From contig JAOAAU010000152.1 in assembly GCA_026418695.1 (NCBI GenBank), forward strand, positions 1 through 50,890: a stretch of 50,890 bases of DNA. Direction: 5' to 3'. This document shows, piece after piece, positions 36,066 through 46,958 of the stretch. The notes beneath the pieces were generated by a model. That model did no database searches. It saw only the letters and a list, made by a program, of their open reading frames with translations, and had not been told where the DNA came from. Origin of the DNA: Clostridia bacterium. Its GTDB lineage: Bacteria > Bacillota > Clostridia > Acetivibrionales > JAFADI01. Every line of letters begins with the position of its first letter. Position 1 is the first letter of the stretch. The position numbers and the translations under genes were made by a program.

Positions 36066-37400
36066 ATGCCCAAGTATACCCGGGAAGATATCCTGCGGAT
36101 TGCACGTGAAAATGATGTCAAGTTTATCCGTCTTCAGTTTACGGACATATTCGGTATCCTGAAAAACGTCGCCATTACCGATGATCAGCTTGAACGGGCT
36201 CTCGACGGAAAATGTATGTTTGACGGATCCTCCATTGATGGTTTTGTAAGAATTGAGGAATCCGATATGTATCTGAAACCGGACCCGGATACTTTTGCTA
36301 TATTTCCGTGGGGTCACCAGGGCGGACGTGTGGCAAGGTTAATCTGCGATGTTTATAATCCCGACGGAACTCCTTTTGAGGGAGATCCTCGATATGTACT
36401 CAAAAGAGCATTGATCAAGGCTAAAGAAATGGGTTACGATACTTTTAACGTCGGCCCGGAATGCGAATTTTTCCTTTTCCGTACAGATAGTGAAGGTAAT
36501 CCGACAACCATCACCCAGGATAATGCCGGATATTTTGACCTGGGTCCTATCGATTTAGGAGAAGATGCTCGAAGAGACATGTGTATTTCCCTTGAACAGA
36601 TGGGATTTGAGATTGAAGCCTCCCATCATGAAAATGCACCGGGTCAGCACGAGATAGACTTCAAGTACAGCGATGCGCTTACTGTTGCTGATTGTATCCT
36701 TACTTTCAAGCTGGTAGTTAAGACGGTCGCTTTAAGGCATGGACTTCATGCGACCTTTATGCCAAAGCCGATTTTAGGTGTCAGCGGTTCAGGGATGCAT
36801 GCAAATATTTCCCTTTCCAAGAATGGAAAGAATACTTTTTATGATGAAAACCAACCTTTGCAGCTGAGCCAGGAAGCTTACTGGTTTATTGGCGGATTGA
36901 TGAAGCATATGCGTTCAATCTCCGCGATTACCAACCCGATTGTAAATTCCTATAAAAGGTTGATTCCCGGGTATGAGGCTCCCGTTTATATCGCATGGTC
37001 TGCAAGGAACAGAAGTCCTTTAATCCGTATTCCTGAAGCACGAGGGGAATCAACCAGAATTGAGCTGCGCTGTCCGGATTCATCCTGTAATCCGTACCTG
37101 GCACTGGGAGTCATTCTTGCAGCCGGCCTGGACGGTATCAAGAACAAAATCATGCCGATACCGCCTACTGATAAGAACATTTATCAGATGTCCGAGCAGG
37201 AAAGACTAGCTGAAGGGATCCTGGGCCTTCCTAAAGATCTTAAGGAAGCCATAGATGAAATGCACAACAGCGATTTTGTAAAAGAAGTTCTGGGAGAGCA
37301 TTTGTTTGAAAAATACATTGAAGCCAAAGATAAGGAATGGGACTCCTACAGGACTCAGATCAGCAAATGGGAGATGGACCAGTACCTGACAAAATACTAA
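36066..37400 (+). CDS. glnA: Glutamine synthetase, type I
   Basis: A 444-residue GSI enzyme that makes glutamine from glutamate, ammonium and ATP. Present are the N-terminal [30 protein letters not shown], the [21 protein letters not shown] active-site loop, [22 protein letters not shown] and the [14 protein letters not shown] motif. The length and lack of an insertion fit the GSI-alpha group of Firmicutes, which is controlled by feedback rather than adenylylation. AAGGAGTG supports the ATG at 36066; an in-frame GTG nine bases upstream falls in the ribosome site. It has its own terminator and leader, so it is a single-gene unit in the nitrogen block. Confidence 0.96.
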   Translation: MPKYTREDILRIARENDVKFIRLQFTDIFGILKNVAITDDQLERALDGKCMFDGSSIDGFVRIEESDMYLKPDPDTFAIFPWGHQGGRVARLICDVYNPDGTPFEGDPRYVLKRALIKAKEMGYDTFNVGPECEFFLFRTDSEGNPTTITQDNAGYFDLGPIDLGEDARRDMCISLEQMGFEIEASHHENAPGQHEIDFKYSDALTVADCILTFKLVVKTVALRHGLHATFMPKPILGVSGSGMHANISLSKNGKNTFYDENQPLQLSQEAYWFIGGLMKHMRSISAITNPIVNSYKRLIPGYEAPVYIAWSARNRSPLIRIPEARGESTRIELRCPDSSCNPYLALGVILAAGLDGIKNKIMPIPPTDKNIYQMSEQERLAEGILGLPKDLKEAIDEMHNSDFVKEVLGEHLFEKYIEAKDKEWDSYRTQISKWEMDQYLTKY

Positions 37401-37427
37401 AATGTTGCTTCTTATATAATATTACAC

Positions 37428-37466
37428 AAAAACCAGCGTTGCATTACCCTTTCAGCGCTGGTTTTT
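37428..37466 (+). terminator. Intrinsic terminator of glnA
   Basis: AAAAACCAGCG (37428-37438) with CGCTGGTTTTT (37456-37466), followed by GTTTTTTG; 28 bases after the glnA stop. Confidence 0.85.
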
Positions 37467-37657
37467 GTTTTTTGTTTCCTTTTATATGATACATATGACA
37501 CTGTTATTTTTAGGAATCCCCTATGTAAATACAATTTGTCCAACCTAATCTTGCGTTATACATTCTTTTATAACGGTCGTGATCGGATAACCAATCTGAT
37601 TTTTGCAGGATTTGATTTTTTCAATTGCATTTTTTCTTCCTATTTTACAAAAAACTA
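37467..37657. other. AT-rich spacer between glnA terminator and gltB promoter
   Basis: No gene and no recognised motif in this stretch. Confidence 0.4.
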
Positions 37658-37686
37658 TTGATTGATACTACCTTCCATGTTATAAT
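37658..37686 (+). promoter_or_regulatory. Sigma-A promoter of gltBD
   Basis: TTGATT (37658-37663), 17-base spacer, TATAAT (37681-37686). Start near 37693 gives a leader of about 400 bases with three hairpins. The first, TGTTTTAGCTAA with TTAGCAAAACA at about 37713-37741, precedes the dual-hexaloop motif. Confidence 0.7.
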
Positions 37687-37763
37687 TACATAAACTTAAA
37701 GCTATAATCTGCTGTGTTTTAGCTAATTTTTTAGCAAAACATGAAATAATTAAATAGAAACAC

Positions 37764-37839
37764 ATAATGCAAGGGCGCATTATTATAGATTTCAAGGCGT
37801 ACTCAATGGGGAGTTATAAGCTTTCATTGTGTACGCCTT
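37764..37839 (+). promoter_or_regulatory. Dual-hexaloop antiterminator motif with overlapping terminator (gltB leader)
   Basis: Hairpin 1: ATAATGC (37764-37770), loop AAGGGC, GCATTAT (37777-37783). Hairpin 2: ACTC (37801-37804), loop AATGGG, GAGT (37811-37814), extendable by AAGGC with GCTTT across an internal loop. Both loops have A at position 1 and G at position 4, as in ANTAR-protein targets. Hairpin 2 overlaps the left arm of a terminator: AAGGCGTACTCAATG (37794-37808) pairs with 37825-37839 with one mismatch, then TTCGTTT-type sequence. Forming hairpin 2 prevents the terminator, which is the known ANTAR antitermination logic. The regulator is not encoded in the window. Confidence 0.7.
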
Positions 37840-38099
37840 TCGTTTATAAATATACATTTTCTATATTCATACGATGGTTTACAAATCTATAATAATTCCT
37901 TCATTAAATGATTTATTTTGGGGACAACGAACAAATTTGTGTGAGGAATATTCTAGATTTTTCTTTTATTTCTCTTCAAATGCTCTATGTCTTCCACAGC
38001 AACTATTTAGACAAAACATCTGGATAAATACTTCGTATAGATTCAGGTAAATTTTTTAATTTCAATAACTATAAAGTTCAGAGAAGAGGTTGTGAAACA
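37840..38099. other. gltB leader downstream of the attenuator
   Basis: About 260 AT-rich bases with no frame having a ribosome site and no clear hairpin. It ends with GAAGAGG, the ribosome site of gltB. Confidence 0.4.
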
Positions 38100-41000
38100 A
38101 TGAAGTTTAACGGATTACCCCAGAAGCAGGGTCTGTATGACCCGCAGTTTGAGCATGATGCCTGTGGTATTGGTTTCGTAGCCAATATTAAAGGTAACAA
38201 GTCTCATGAAATCGTCCGTCAGGCATTAACAGTTTTGATAAACCTGACACACCGCGGCGGAAACGGCGCTGAAGCCAATACTGGTGACGGTGCTGGTATC
38301 CTTTTGCAGATTCCTCACAAATTCTTTAAGAAATCCTGCAACGAAATCGGCATCCATTTGCCTGAACCAACCGAATATGGCGTAGGGATGGTTTTCTTCC
38401 CTCAGGATGCTGCTCACAGAGAAGACTGTGAAAAAATCTTCGAAAAGATTATAAAAGAAGAAGGTCAGACTTTCCTTGGATGGAGAACTGTTCCTGTGGA
38501 TGATTCTTCCCTCGGTGACACTGCTAAAGCCTGCATGCCTTTTATCAGACAGGTGTTTATTGGCAGAAATCCTTCCATTAAAGATGTTCTTGCTTTTGAA
38601 AGAAAATTGTATGTGATCCGCAAGAGAGCAGAAAATGCTATCCGCTACTCCGGAAACAAGGATCATGAATTATTCTATGTAGCAAGCCTTTCCTCAAGAA
38701 CCATCGTTTATAAAGGGATGCTTCTTGCCGAGCAGGTAGATACATTCTATAAGGAACTGGCGAATCCGGAACTTGATACTGCGCTGGCTCTTGTTCACTC
38801 AAGATACAGTACAAATACATTCCCAAGCTGGGAACGTGCACATCCAAACAGATATGTAATGCACAACGGTGAAATCAACACTCTTCGTGGTAACGTCAAC
38901 TGGATGTATGCGCGTCAATCCATGCTTCAATCCGAATTGTTCGGAGAGGATATGAAGAAAGTCCTTCCAATCATCAATCAAGACGGAAGTGACTCTGCGA
39001 TGTTTGACAACTGCCTCGAATTCTTATCCCTTGCAGGTCGTTCATTGCCGCATGCTGCCATGATGATGATTCCTGAGCCATGGTCTCACAATGAAACCAT
39101 GAATGATGAAAGAAAAGCTTTCTACGAATACCACAGCTGCCTCATCGAACCATGGGACGGTCCTGCAGCGATGGCATTTACCGATGGCGTACAGATTGGA
39201 GCTATCCTCGATAGAAACGGTCTTCGTCCATCCCGTTACTATGTAACTACGGACGATCTCGTTATCCTTTCTTCTGAAGTTGGCGTTCTTGACGTTGCTC
39301 CTGAGAAGGTTGTTTGTAAGGAACGTCTGCACCCTGGAAGAATGCTTCTGATTGATACTCAAGAAGGAAGAATCATCAATGATGAAGAGCTCAAGAGCAA
39401 GATTGCTTCCGAGCATCCTTACCGTGAATGGCTCAACGAACATCTTGTAAGCCTCAATGAGCTCCCTGAACCTACACATGTTCCTGAACCGGACCATGAA
39501 ACTGTTTTACAAAGACAGAAAGCTTTCGGGTATACCTATGAAGATCTTCGTGCCGTCATTACACCGATGGCGAAAGACGGAGTCGAAGCCGTTGGTGCAA
39601 TGGGTAACGACGCTCCTCTCGCGGTACTTTCCGATAGGCCTCAGCTTTTATACAACTACTTCAAGCAGCTTTTCGCGCAGGTAACCAATCCTCCGATCGA
39701 CTGTTTGCGCGAAGAAATCGTTATTGGTACTGAAACTTACATGGGCTCAGAAGGTAACCTTTTGAATCCGATTCCGAATAGCTGCAGACAATTGAAGTTA
39801 AAAACGCCGATCATTGATAATGATGAACTTGAAAAAATTAGAAATATCAAGGTTCCAGGCTTTAAAGCAGTAACTCTTCCTATACTTTTTAAGGTTTCTG
39901 AAGGTGGAGCCGGTCTGGAAAAAGCTATGAATGACCTCTTTAAGGCAGCAGATGAAGCCTTCAAGAACGGTGCAAATATATTGATCCTTTCAGATAAGGG
40001 TGTAAACGAAGAGTATGCTGCAATTCCTGCACTTTTAGCTGTATCCGGCTTGCATCACCACACCATTCGAGAATGCACACGTACGCAGCTGAGCATCGTG
40101 CTTGAATCCGGCGAACCTCGTGAAGTTCACCATTTTGCATTATTGCTTGGTTATGGAGCATCCGCAATCAACCCATACCTTGCATTTGAAACGATTGATG
40201 ATATGATCCGTCAGAACATGCTGACAGGAACAGATCATAAAACCGCTGTGAAGAAATATCTGAAAGCATCCACTAAAGGCGTTGTTAAGGTACTCTCCAA
40301 GATGGGTATTTCAACCATCCAGAGCTATCAGGGTGCACAGATCTTCGAAGCAATCGGTTTGAACCAGAGCGTGATCGACAAGTACTTTACATGGACTCCT
40401 TCCAGAATCAGCGGTATCGGACTCGATGTCATCGCGGAAGAAGCAAAGCTTCGCCATGACGCTGCATTCTCAGGAAGAATTGATTATGATAAGACACTGG
40501 ATGCCGGTGGGGATTATCAATGGCGTAAAGAGGGCGAACAGCACATGTTCAACCCTGAAACCATCCACAAGCTCCAGATTGCATGTAGAACAGGCAATTA
40601 TGAATTGTTTAAGGAATATACGGAACTCATCAACAACCAGACTCAAAGGCTTTATACTTTGAGAGGTTTGATGGAGCTTGTTCCTTCAGCTAAACCGATT
40701 TCGATCGACGAAGTAGAATCCGTTGATTCCATCTGCAGACGTTTCAAAACCGGCGCGATGTCCTACGGTTCTATCAGCCAGGAAGCACATGAAGCCATGG
40801 CGATTGCAATGAACCGTATCCGCGGTAAGAGCAATACCGGTGAAGGCGGAGAAGACCCTACCCGTTTCATTCCTATGGAGAACGGAGACTCAAAATGCAG
40901 TGCGATCAAGCAGGTCGCTTCCGGTAGATTCGGCGTTACAAGCCACTACCTCTGCAATGCACAGGAAATACAGATTAAAATGGCACAGGGTGCAAAGCCT

Positions 41001-42698
41001 GGTGAAGGCGGTCAGCTGCCTGGACGTAAGGTTTATCCTTGGGTTGCCCGTACGAGGCACTCAACGCCCGGTGTTGGTTTGATTTCACCACCACCGCACC
41101 ACGATATATACTCCATTGAAGACCTTGCTGAGTTGATCCATGACCTCAAGAATGCCAACGAAAACGCTCGCATTAACGTTAAGCTGGTTTCTGAAGCAGG
41201 TGTTGGAACCATTGCTGCCGGTGTTGCAAAAGGCCGTGCTGATGTTGTACTCATCAGCGGTTATGATGGAGGTCCAGGAGCTTCCCCAAAAACAAGTATC
41301 CGCCATGCGGGTCTCCCTTGGGAGCTTGGTCTTGCTGAAACTCACCAGACGCTCCTTCTCAATAACCTGAGAAGCCGTATAGTAGTAGAAACCGATGGTA
41401 AGCTCATGACTGGACGTGATGTTGTAATCGCAGCACTTCTCGGTGCTGAAGAATACGGATTTGCAACCACTCCGTTGGTTGTTCTCGGCTGTGTCATGAT
41501 GAGGGTTTGTAACCTTGATACTTGCCCGGTTGGTGTTGCTACACAAAATCCAGAACTCCGCAAGAAATTTACAGGGAATCCGCAGCATTTGGTGAACTTC
41601 ATGCGCTTCATCGCTCAAGATATGCGTGAAATTATGGCAACGCTCGGATTCCGTTCAATAGACGAAATGGTTGGTAGAACTGACAAGCTCGAGATGTCTA
41701 AAGCAATCAAGCATTGGAAAGCTTCCAGTGTTGACCTCTCCAGCGTACTGTTCAAGCCTCAGGTACCTGAGACTGTCGGTCAGTACTGCACAATGAAGCA
41801 AGATCACGGAATTGATGAAACTCTTGATAAAAAGGTTCTTCTTGACCTCTGCAAACCTGCCCTAGAAAAGGGTGAGAAGGTTGAAGCAACTGTAGAAATC
41901 AAGAACATTAACCGTGTAGCCGGTACCGTTCTTGGTAGTGAAGTAACAAAGCGTTATGGTGCGAATGCATTGCCTGAAGATACCATCAAGCTTAACTTCA
42001 AGGGTTCTGCAGGACAAAGCTTCGGTGCTTTCGTTCCGAAGGGTATAACCCTTGATCTTGAAGGGGATGCCAACGACTATATCGGCAAAGGTCTCTCCGG
42101 TGGTAAAATCATCGTTTATCCTCCGAAGCAGTCTACCTTTGTTGCTGAAGAAAACATCATCGTCGGTAACGTTGCATTCTACGGTGCAACCAGCGGTGAA
42201 GCCTATATCCGCGGTATCGCCGGTGAACGTTTCTGTGTAAGAAACAGTGGCGTTCATGCCGTTGTAGAAGCTGTAGGCGATCACGGATGTGAATACATGA
42301 CTGGCGGCAGAGTAGTTGTTCTCGGATCAACCGGTAGAAACTTCGCTGCAGGTATGTCCGGTGGTATTGCATACGTTCTTGATAATGCAGGAGATTTCGT
42401 TCCGAAGTGCAATAAGGAAATGGTAGATATCGAAACCGTTACAGATGCTGAAGAAATCAAAGAACTCAAATCAATGATCTCCAAGCACCTCGAATATACA
42501 GGAAGCGCCGTTGCAAAGAAGGTATTGGATAACTGGGATGCAACACTGCCTAAATTCGTTAAGGTAATTCCAAAGGACTTCAAACGTATGCTTGCAGCAA
42601 TCAAGCGCGTTCAGGCTGCAGGTCTTACCGGTGAAGAAGCGCTCATGGCGGCTTTCGAAGAAAACAACCGTGACTTGGCACGTGTAGGTGGAAATTAA
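38100..42698 (+). CDS. gltB: Glutamate synthase, large (alpha) subunit
   Basis: A 1532-residue enzyme. An N-terminal class II amidotransferase domain (about 22-430) begins at Cys22 in [10 protein letters not shown] after a short propeptide, releasing ammonia from glutamine. A central domain (about 470-780) follows, then the FMN/2-oxoglutarate synthase domain (about 830-1200; [26 protein letters not shown] is its marker). The 3Fe-4S cluster Cys are in [15 protein letters not shown], and the GXGXG beta-helix is at about 1280-1480 ([18 protein letters not shown]). The length is normal for bacterial GltB. AGAGG precedes the ATG at 38100. It is co-transcribed with gltD; expression is likely gated by the leader attenuator. 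Confidence 0.96.
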   Translation: MKFNGLPQKQGLYDPQFEHDACGIGFVANIKGNKSHEIVRQALTVLINLTHRGGNGAEANTGDGAGILLQIPHKFFKKSCNEIGIHLPEPTEYGVGMVFFPQDAAHREDCEKIFEKIIKEEGQTFLGWRTVPVDDSSLGDTAKACMPFIRQVFIGRNPSIKDVLAFERKLYVIRKRAENAIRYSGNKDHELFYVASLSSRTIVYKGMLLAEQVDTFYKELANPELDTALALVHSRYSTNTFPSWERAHPNRYVMHNGEINTLRGNVNWMYARQSMLQSELFGEDMKKVLPIINQDGSDSAMFDNCLEFLSLAGRSLPHAAMMMIPEPWSHNETMNDERKAFYEYHSCLIEPWDGPAAMAFTDGVQIGAILDRNGLRPSRYYVTTDDLVILSSEVGVLDVAPEKVVCKERLHPGRMLLIDTQEGRIINDEELKSKIASEHPYREWLNEHLVSLNELPEPTHVPEPDHETVLQRQKAFGYTYEDLRAVITPMAKDGVEAVGAMGNDAPLAVLSDRPQLLYNYFKQLFAQVTNPPIDCLREEIVIGTETYMGSEGNLLNPIPNSCRQLKLKTPIIDNDELEKIRNIKVPGFKAVTLPILFKVSEGGAGLEKAMNDLFKAADEAFKNGANILILSDKGVNEEYAAIPALLAVSGLHHHTIRECTRTQLSIVLESGEPREVHHFALLLGYGASAINPYLAFETIDDMIRQNMLTGTDHKTAVKKYLKASTKGVVKVLSKMGISTIQSYQGAQIFEAIGLNQSVIDKYFTWTPSRISGIGLDVIAEEAKLRHDAAFSGRIDYDKTLDAGGDYQWRKEGEQHMFNPETIHKLQIACRTGNYELFKEYTELINNQTQRLYTLRGLMELVPSAKPISIDEVESVDSICRRFKTGAMSYGSISQEAHEAMAIAMNRIRGKSNTGEGGEDPTRFIPMENGDSKCSAIKQVASGRFGVTSHYLCNAQEIQIKMAQGAKPGEGGQLPGRKVYPWVARTRHSTPGVGLISPPPHHDIYSIEDLAELIHDLKNANENARINVKLVSEAGVGTIAAGVAKGRADVVLISGYDGGPGASPKTSIRHAGLPWELGLAETHQTLLLNNLRSRIVVETDGKLMTGRDVVIAALLGAEEYGFATTPLVVLGCVMMRVCNLDTCPVGVATQNPELRKKFTGNPQHLVNFMRFIAQDMREIMATLGFRSIDEMVGRTDKLEMSKAIKHWKASSVDLSSVLFKPQVPETVGQYCTMKQDHGIDETLDKKVLLDLCKPALEKGEKVEATVEIKNINRVAGTVLGSEVTKRYGANALPEDTIKLNFKGSAGQSFGAFVPKGITLDLEGDANDYIGKGLSGGKIIVYPPKQSTFVAEENIIVGNVAFYGATSGEAYIRGIAGERFCVRNSGVHAVVEAVGDHGCEYMTGGRVVVLGSTGRNFAAGMSGGIAYVLDNAGDFVPKCNKEMVDIETVTDAEEIKELKSMISKHLEYTGSAVAKKVLDNWDATLPKFVKVIPKDFKRMLAAIKRVQAAGLTGEEALMAAFEENNRDLARVGGN

Positions 42699-42721
42699 TA
42701 TTATTCATAGATGTTTCGTAG

Positions 42722-42743
42722 GGGCGGCTGACCTCAGCCGCCC
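42722..42743. repeat. Short GC-rich inverted repeat between gltB and gltD
   Basis: GGGCGGCTGA (42722-42731) and TCAGCCGCCC (42734-42743) form a perfect 10-bp stem with a two-base gap. The GC content is far above the surroundings and it looks like a REP-type element inserted in the 73-base gap. It has no T-run, so it should not stop transcription fully, but it could stabilise the gltB message end or adjust the gltB:gltD ratio. Confidence 0.65.
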
Positions 42744-42771
42744 GTAATTGAAGTATTGGAGGAATTAAAAA

Positions 42772-44256
42772 ATGGGTAAACCAACTGGATTTATGGAATA
42801 TAAAAGACAAGTCCCGGCGGATAGAGAACCAAAAGAAAGAATCAAAGACTGGGGGGAATTTCACCTTCACCTTACTGAGGAAGAGCAAAGAAAGCAGGGT
42901 GCACGGTGTATGGACTGCGGTATTCCTTTCTGCCACTCAGGCGTTCTTTTGGCTGGAATGGCTTCAGGCTGTCCAATCAATAACCTGATCCCCGAATGGA
43001 ATGATTTGATCTTTAAGGGACAGTGGAAAGAAGCATTGGGAAGGCTCCTTAAGACCAATAACTTCCCTGAATTTACCGGCAGGGTTTGTCCTGCTCCCTG
43101 TGAAGGTTCTTGTACCTTGGGTATCAGCGAACCGCAGGTAACCATTAAAGTGAATGAATGTACCATTATCGATAAAGCATATGAAAACGGCTGGATTGTA
43201 CCAAATCCACCAAAAACACGCACCGGCAAGAAGGTTGCTGTGGTTGGCTCCGGTCCTTCCGGTCTTGCGTGCGCAGATCAGTTGAACAAAGTAGGTCACT
43301 CTGTCACTGTATTTGAACGTTCCGATCGTATCGGCGGCCTGATGATGTACGGAATCCCCAACATGAAGCTGGATAAGTCTGTGGTTCAAAGACGTGTAGA
43401 CCTGATGAAGGCCGAAGGCGTTGAGTTTGTAGTGAACACTGAAGTTGGAAAGGATGTTCCTTCCGAAAAGCTTCTTAAGGAATTTGATGCCGTTGTTCTC
43501 TGCGGCGGAGCTACAAAGCCTAGAGATTTGCCGGTAGAAGGCAGACAATTAAAGGGCGTTCACTTTGCAATGGAATTCCTCCATGCAAACACTAAGAGCC
43601 TCTTGGATTCAAATCTCAGTGATGGCAACTACATTTCTGCCAAAGGCAAGGATGTAGTCGTTATCGGTGGCGGTGATACCGGTACAGACTGTGTTGGTAC
43701 CTCCATCCGTCACGGCTGCAACAGTGTGGTTCAGCTGGAAATCATGCCTCAGCCACCAATGAGCAGAACTCCTGACAACCCATGGCCGCAGTGGCCGAAA
43801 GTCCTGAAAGTGGACTACGGTCAGGAAGAAGCGATTGAACTTTACGGCCGTGATCCTCGTGATTATTGTGTCACTACAAAGAAGATCGTTGGCGATGAAA
43901 ACGGAAATGTGAAAGAAGTGCACACCGTAAAGGTTGAGTGGAAAAAGGACGAAAACGGACGCTTTGGTCCTGTTGAGATCCCTGGAACTGAAAAGGTGTA
44001 TCCTGCTCAGCTGGTCCTCCTCGCAATGGGCTTCCTCGGACCTGAAGATACTGCATTGAAGCCGCTTGGAGTGGAACAGGACGGTCGTTCCAATGTTAAG
44101 GCGGATTATGGCAAGTTCTCCACCAATGTGCCTGGTGTATTCTCTGCAGGAGATATGCGCCGCGGACAGAGCCTTGTAGTTTGGGCAATCAATGAAGGTA
44201 GAGGCGCAGCGCGTGAGTGCGACAAATACCTGATGGGAAAAACAACTCTTCGATAA
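42772..44256 (+). CDS. gltD: Glutamate synthase, small (beta) subunit
   Basis: A 494-residue flavoprotein that feeds electrons from NAD(P)H to GltB. The N-terminal Cys clusters ([14 protein letters not shown] and [12 protein letters not shown]) bind two 4Fe-4S centres. The FAD-binding motif is [18 protein letters not shown] at about 150, the NAD(P)H motif is [21 protein letters not shown] at about 295, and [22 protein letters not shown] closes the FAD site. TTGGAGG precedes the ATG. It ends with a strong terminator 10 bases after its stop. Confidence 0.96.
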   Translation: MGKPTGFMEYKRQVPADREPKERIKDWGEFHLHLTEEEQRKQGARCMDCGIPFCHSGVLLAGMASGCPINNLIPEWNDLIFKGQWKEALGRLLKTNNFPEFTGRVCPAPCEGSCTLGISEPQVTIKVNECTIIDKAYENGWIVPNPPKTRTGKKVAVVGSGPSGLACADQLNKVGHSVTVFERSDRIGGLMMYGIPNMKLDKSVVQRRVDLMKAEGVEFVVNTEVGKDVPSEKLLKEFDAVVLCGGATKPRDLPVEGRQLKGVHFAMEFLHANTKSLLDSNLSDGNYISAKGKDVVVIGGGDTGTDCVGTSIRHGCNSVVQLEIMPQPPMSRTPDNPWPQWPKVLKVDYGQEEAIELYGRDPRDYCVTTKKIVGDENGNVKEVHTVKVEWKKDENGRFGPVEIPGTEKVYPAQLVLLAMGFLGPEDTALKPLGVEQDGRSNVKADYGKFSTNVPGVFSAGDMRRGQSLVVWAINEGRGAARECDKYLMGKTTLR

Positions 44257-44266
44257 TATAAAATCC

Positions 44267-44308
44267 AAAAAGAAAAGGATGCTTGAAATCAGGCATCCTT
44301 TTCTTTTT
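44267..44308. terminator. Intrinsic terminator of gltBD
   Basis: 16-bp stem (44267-44282 with 44293-44308) with A-run before and T-run after, so it can act in both directions. Confidence 0.85.
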
Positions 44309-44313
44309 GCGTG

Positions 44314-44381
44314 AAGTTGTCAAGGGGACGGTTCTTGTGACACATTCTGATGTGTCACAAGAACCGTCCCCTTGACAACTT
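44314..44381. repeat. Perfect 32-bp-arm palindrome
   Basis: Arms 44314-44345 and 44350-44381 are exact reverse complements around a four-base TCTG loop. The core GGGGACGGTTCTTGTG is much richer in GC than the flanks. Its right end touches the stop codon of the following minus-strand gene. The arm length and perfection suggest a mobile REP-like or miniature element; no transposase is nearby. Confidence 0.8.
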
Positions 44382-45917
44382 TTAGTTATTTAGCTTTATA
44401 TCCGCTCCGATCACCCCGATAATCTCTCCTGCATCATTTTTAAGCGGTGAGGAGATTGTAATGCACGGATTTTTGGTAATCGCTGAAATATAGATATTGG
44501 AAACAAAATCCTCTCCCTTGATACTTCTCTTAAACCATTCTCTCACACTGGCATTAGCAATTCCTGCTTCAGGAATGGAACAGATAAACCGTCCCTTTCT
44601 ATCATTGGTCCATAACGCCTCAATGAAATCATACTTATTGAGAAATTCCTGTAAAATGCTTCTATGGATCTGTTTATCAAAGCTTAGTATCGCCTTGTTG
44701 CCTTTGATTTCGGAACTAATGATCTTTAATGTATCTTCAACCCTGGACATTGCTTCTGCATTGGCTTCATTCACTACGGATACATCACTGCCTTCAAAAA
44801 TCTGTGTTAGATTCTTTGATGCAGTGTTCAACCTTTCACCCATCTCCGCCAGGTCCTCTATGCTGTGCTTCTGCTTATGTACGGACTCTTTTACATCTTC
44901 GACGCTCTCCAGTGTGATACTCATGGTTTTTTCTACTGTATTGATCCCATTGCTAACCTCCCCGGTAAGCTGGAATTCCTTTTCACATAAATCATTGATT
45001 TTTCTGACCATACCCAGTACATCGCCATAGGAGGAATTGATCTTTTCAAGGTTTCCTTCTATATTACGAGATATCTCAACACCTTTAGCTACCCTTATCG
45101 AGTTTTCCTTAACCACATCGTATACGCAACGGATTTCTTCCTGTATACTGCTGATTAAGCCATTGACATCCTTAACTGCCTCTCCCGTGCTTTCTGCAAG
45201 CTTTCTGATTTCATCCGCCACCACAGCAAAGCCTTTTCCAGCTTCCCCTGCTCGAGCTGATTCTATCGATGCATTCAATGCCAGCAGGTGCGTCTGCTTT
45301 GATACATTGTTCACAGTTTCCAAAATCCTGATGATTTCTCTTGAGGTCACACTCAGCTTCTCCATGTAATCCATGGTTCCTTTTGAGGACTCCTGAATTT
45401 CACTGATGGTATTGACGATCTCAAATATCTCCGAAAGGCTGTTATTGATGACTTCACTGGAAGCCTCACTCTTGCTCTCCATTTCGCGGGAAGTATCTCT
45501 GGATTCGTTGATCAGTCCGACAACGCTCATCACTTCTTCCAAAGTATTGTTTAAGTCATTGCTTACTTTTTGGTTCAGTTCACTGAGTTCCTTCGTCTCT
45601 GCATATACCTGCTGAGCAAAAGCATTGTTTTCATCCAGAGTGATGGCAAGGTGCTCTGATACGGAAGAAACCTGGCTGGATGCTACCTGAAGTTCAAAAT
45701 TGAACTTCATCAGATCATTTTTTTGCTTTTTGATGGTTTCTTCAAGTAACTTGATTGGCTTTTCACTGGACTTCATATGGATAAAGCCTACTGCAAGCAC
45801 CAGAAGCAAATATCCAATCACCTTTAACCATTCAAGGCCGGCAGGAATCAACAAAAAATACGCACAAGAAAGAATAGCAGCACTGCCATAGAAGATAAAA
45901 AACTTTACACTGTTCAT
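44382..45917 (-). CDS. Methyl-accepting chemotaxis protein with C-terminal sensor-like domain
   Basis: A 511-residue protein with two short N-terminal membrane helices (about 5-24 and 29-46) and almost no extracytoplasmic loop, so it cannot sense through a classic periplasmic domain. The signalling domain (about 90-380) has the tip [27 protein letters not shown] with the usual Arg. The C-terminal part (about 395-511; [51 protein letters not shown]) resembles a Cache/PAS-like sensor facing the cytoplasm. The start at 45917 has GGAGGG with a six-base spacer; the ATG at 45923 is too close. There is no HAMP. It lies alone, away from the che operon; the CheA partner is unknown. Confidence 0.85.
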   Translation of the reverse strand: MNSVKFFIFYGSAAILSCAYFLLIPAGLEWLKVIGYLLLVLAVGFIHMKSSEKPIKLLEETIKKQKNDLMKFNFELQVASSQVSSVSEHLAITLDENNAFAQQVYAETKELSELNQKVSNDLNNTLEEVMSVVGLINESRDTSREMESKSEASSEVINNSLSEIFEIVNTISEIQESSKGTMDYMEKLSVTSREIIRILETVNNVSKQTHLLALNASIESARAGEAGKGFAVVADEIRKLAESTGEAVKDVNGLISSIQEEIRCVYDVVKENSIRVAKGVEISRNIEGNLEKINSSYGDVLGMVRKINDLCEKEFQLTGEVSNGINTVEKTMSITLESVEDVKESVHKQKHSIEDLAEMGERLNTASKNLTQIFEGSDVSVVNEANAEAMSRVEDTLKIISSEIKGNKAILSFDKQIHRSILQEFLNKYDFIEALWTNDRKGRFICSIPEAGIANASVREWFKRSIKGEDFVSNIYISAITKNPCITISSPLKNDAGEIIGVIGADIKLNN

Positions 45918-45937
45918 CAACATCCCTCCAAATACAG

Positions 45938-45975
45938 AAAGGCGCTAAAACACAGAGTTTGTGTTTAGCGCCTTT
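45938..45975 (-). terminator. Terminator-like hairpin just upstream of the chemoreceptor gene
   Basis: AAAGGCGCTAAAACACA (45938-45954) pairs with TGTGTTTAGCGCCTTT (45960-45975) with one bulged base. On the minus strand it is followed by a TTTCTGTATTT run. It lies about 220 bases after the stop of the carbohydrate-binding gene and 20 bases before the receptor start, so it may end read-through or act as an attenuator for the receptor. Confidence 0.6.
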
Positions 45976-46197
45976 GGCTTAATCGTCTTTGATTATTGTA
46001 TTCATTCTACCATGCAATCCTTTTTTTTGCAATATGACGAGGGAGAGTTTTCATATTTTTTGTCTAATTATGTCGTCAATAAAACAGCATACCCTTAAAC
46101 GGGCTGTAAAAAGGCCTTTTGAGAGCTCTATGAATAGCCCTTTCTAATATGTTTTGCAGCCTGAACCCCTATTCTCCAACATATTTTCGTACAGTCC

Positions 46198-46830
46198 TTA
46201 TTCAACAAAGACAATTTCACCGAATTTTTCGGGCATATGGAAATTGACCACTCCAGTCGGTTTCCACGCTGAATATTCATCCTCTCCGAACTGTCCCCTG
46301 TCGATTCGGTAAAAGTTCATTCTCCACCGATCTCCGGATTTTGGAGGAATATTGGGCGCAATGATCAATTCTGAAAAGGGAATTGCGATCTCCACCTTCC
46401 ACTTCTTTTCATCCTCTGAAACGACAACGGCTGTATCTACTACCTTATCTGTGCGTGCAAATTTTAAAAAGCTTCCTTTTAAATTATTATGAATCCCATA
46501 ATGCAAGAGCGTATTTAAGGGGTTCACTTCAACCTCGATATAAGTCTTTAAATCGCAGTCATCATCAATGAAGATTTCTACTACTTCTTCCTCATATAAT
46601 GGATCATTGTATTCAGTCATAGTTGCCTTGATATAGCGATCCTCGCATTCAAAGGCTGCATATAGGAATTCGTCATCCCAAGCCAGTCTGACACGAGTAT
46701 CTTGCTGCGGCTTGTTTCCTGTAACTGTGTCTACCAGGCTGATCTCTTCAATATCCCGCCATTGGGGCTTTTGGATGTTTCCATCGATGACGATTCTTTC
46801 TTTTGTTTTCTTACAATGATATATGTTCAT
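46198..46830 (-). CDS. Family-9-type carbohydrate-binding domain protein
   Basis: A 210-residue single-domain protein resembling CBM9-like (DOMON-type) domains: IVIDGNIQKPQWRDIEEISLVD at the start, RVRLAWDDEFLYAAFECED, EEEVVEIFIDDDCDLKTYIEVEVNPLN and RMNFYRIDRGQ. The Trp and acidic loops are typical of this fold. There is no signal peptide or anchor, so it is predicted to be cytoplasmic or leaderless, unlike most CBM9 modules, which sit in secreted glycanases. GGAGATAAAATCC precedes the ATG. It stands alone, downstream of a phosphohexomutase gene but separated by a terminator. Ligand unknown. Confidence 0.8.
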   Translation of the reverse strand: MNIYHCKKTKERIVIDGNIQKPQWRDIEEISLVDTVTGNKPQQDTRVRLAWDDEFLYAAFECEDRYIKATMTEYNDPLYEEEVVEIFIDDDCDLKTYIEVEVNPLNTLLHYGIHNNLKGSFLKFARTDKVVDTAVVVSEDEKKWKVEIAIPFSELIIAPNIPPKSGDRWRMNFYRIDRGQFGEDEYSAWKPTGVVNFHMPEKFGEIVFVE

Positions 46831-46900
46831 AGGATTTTATCTCCGGTTTGCAGCAAATATTTTATTTCTTTTTCCTAGCCTTTGCCGGTGAATAAAAAAG

Positions 46901-46942
46901 GATAATTCCCTCTGTGGGGAGAAGCTTTGTGAGGGAATTATC
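46901..46942 (-). terminator. Intrinsic terminator of the phosphohexomutase gene
   Basis: On the minus strand a 12-bp stem (46931-46942 with 46901-46912) is followed by CCTTTTTTATT, 17 bases after the stop. Confidence 0.85.
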
Positions 46943-46958
46943 TAGTATTGTTGCTAAT

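Noticed and set aside
41085..42604. Long minus-strand frames inside gltB
   Set aside because: Antisense to a strongly conserved gene with typical codon bias; no independent evidence.
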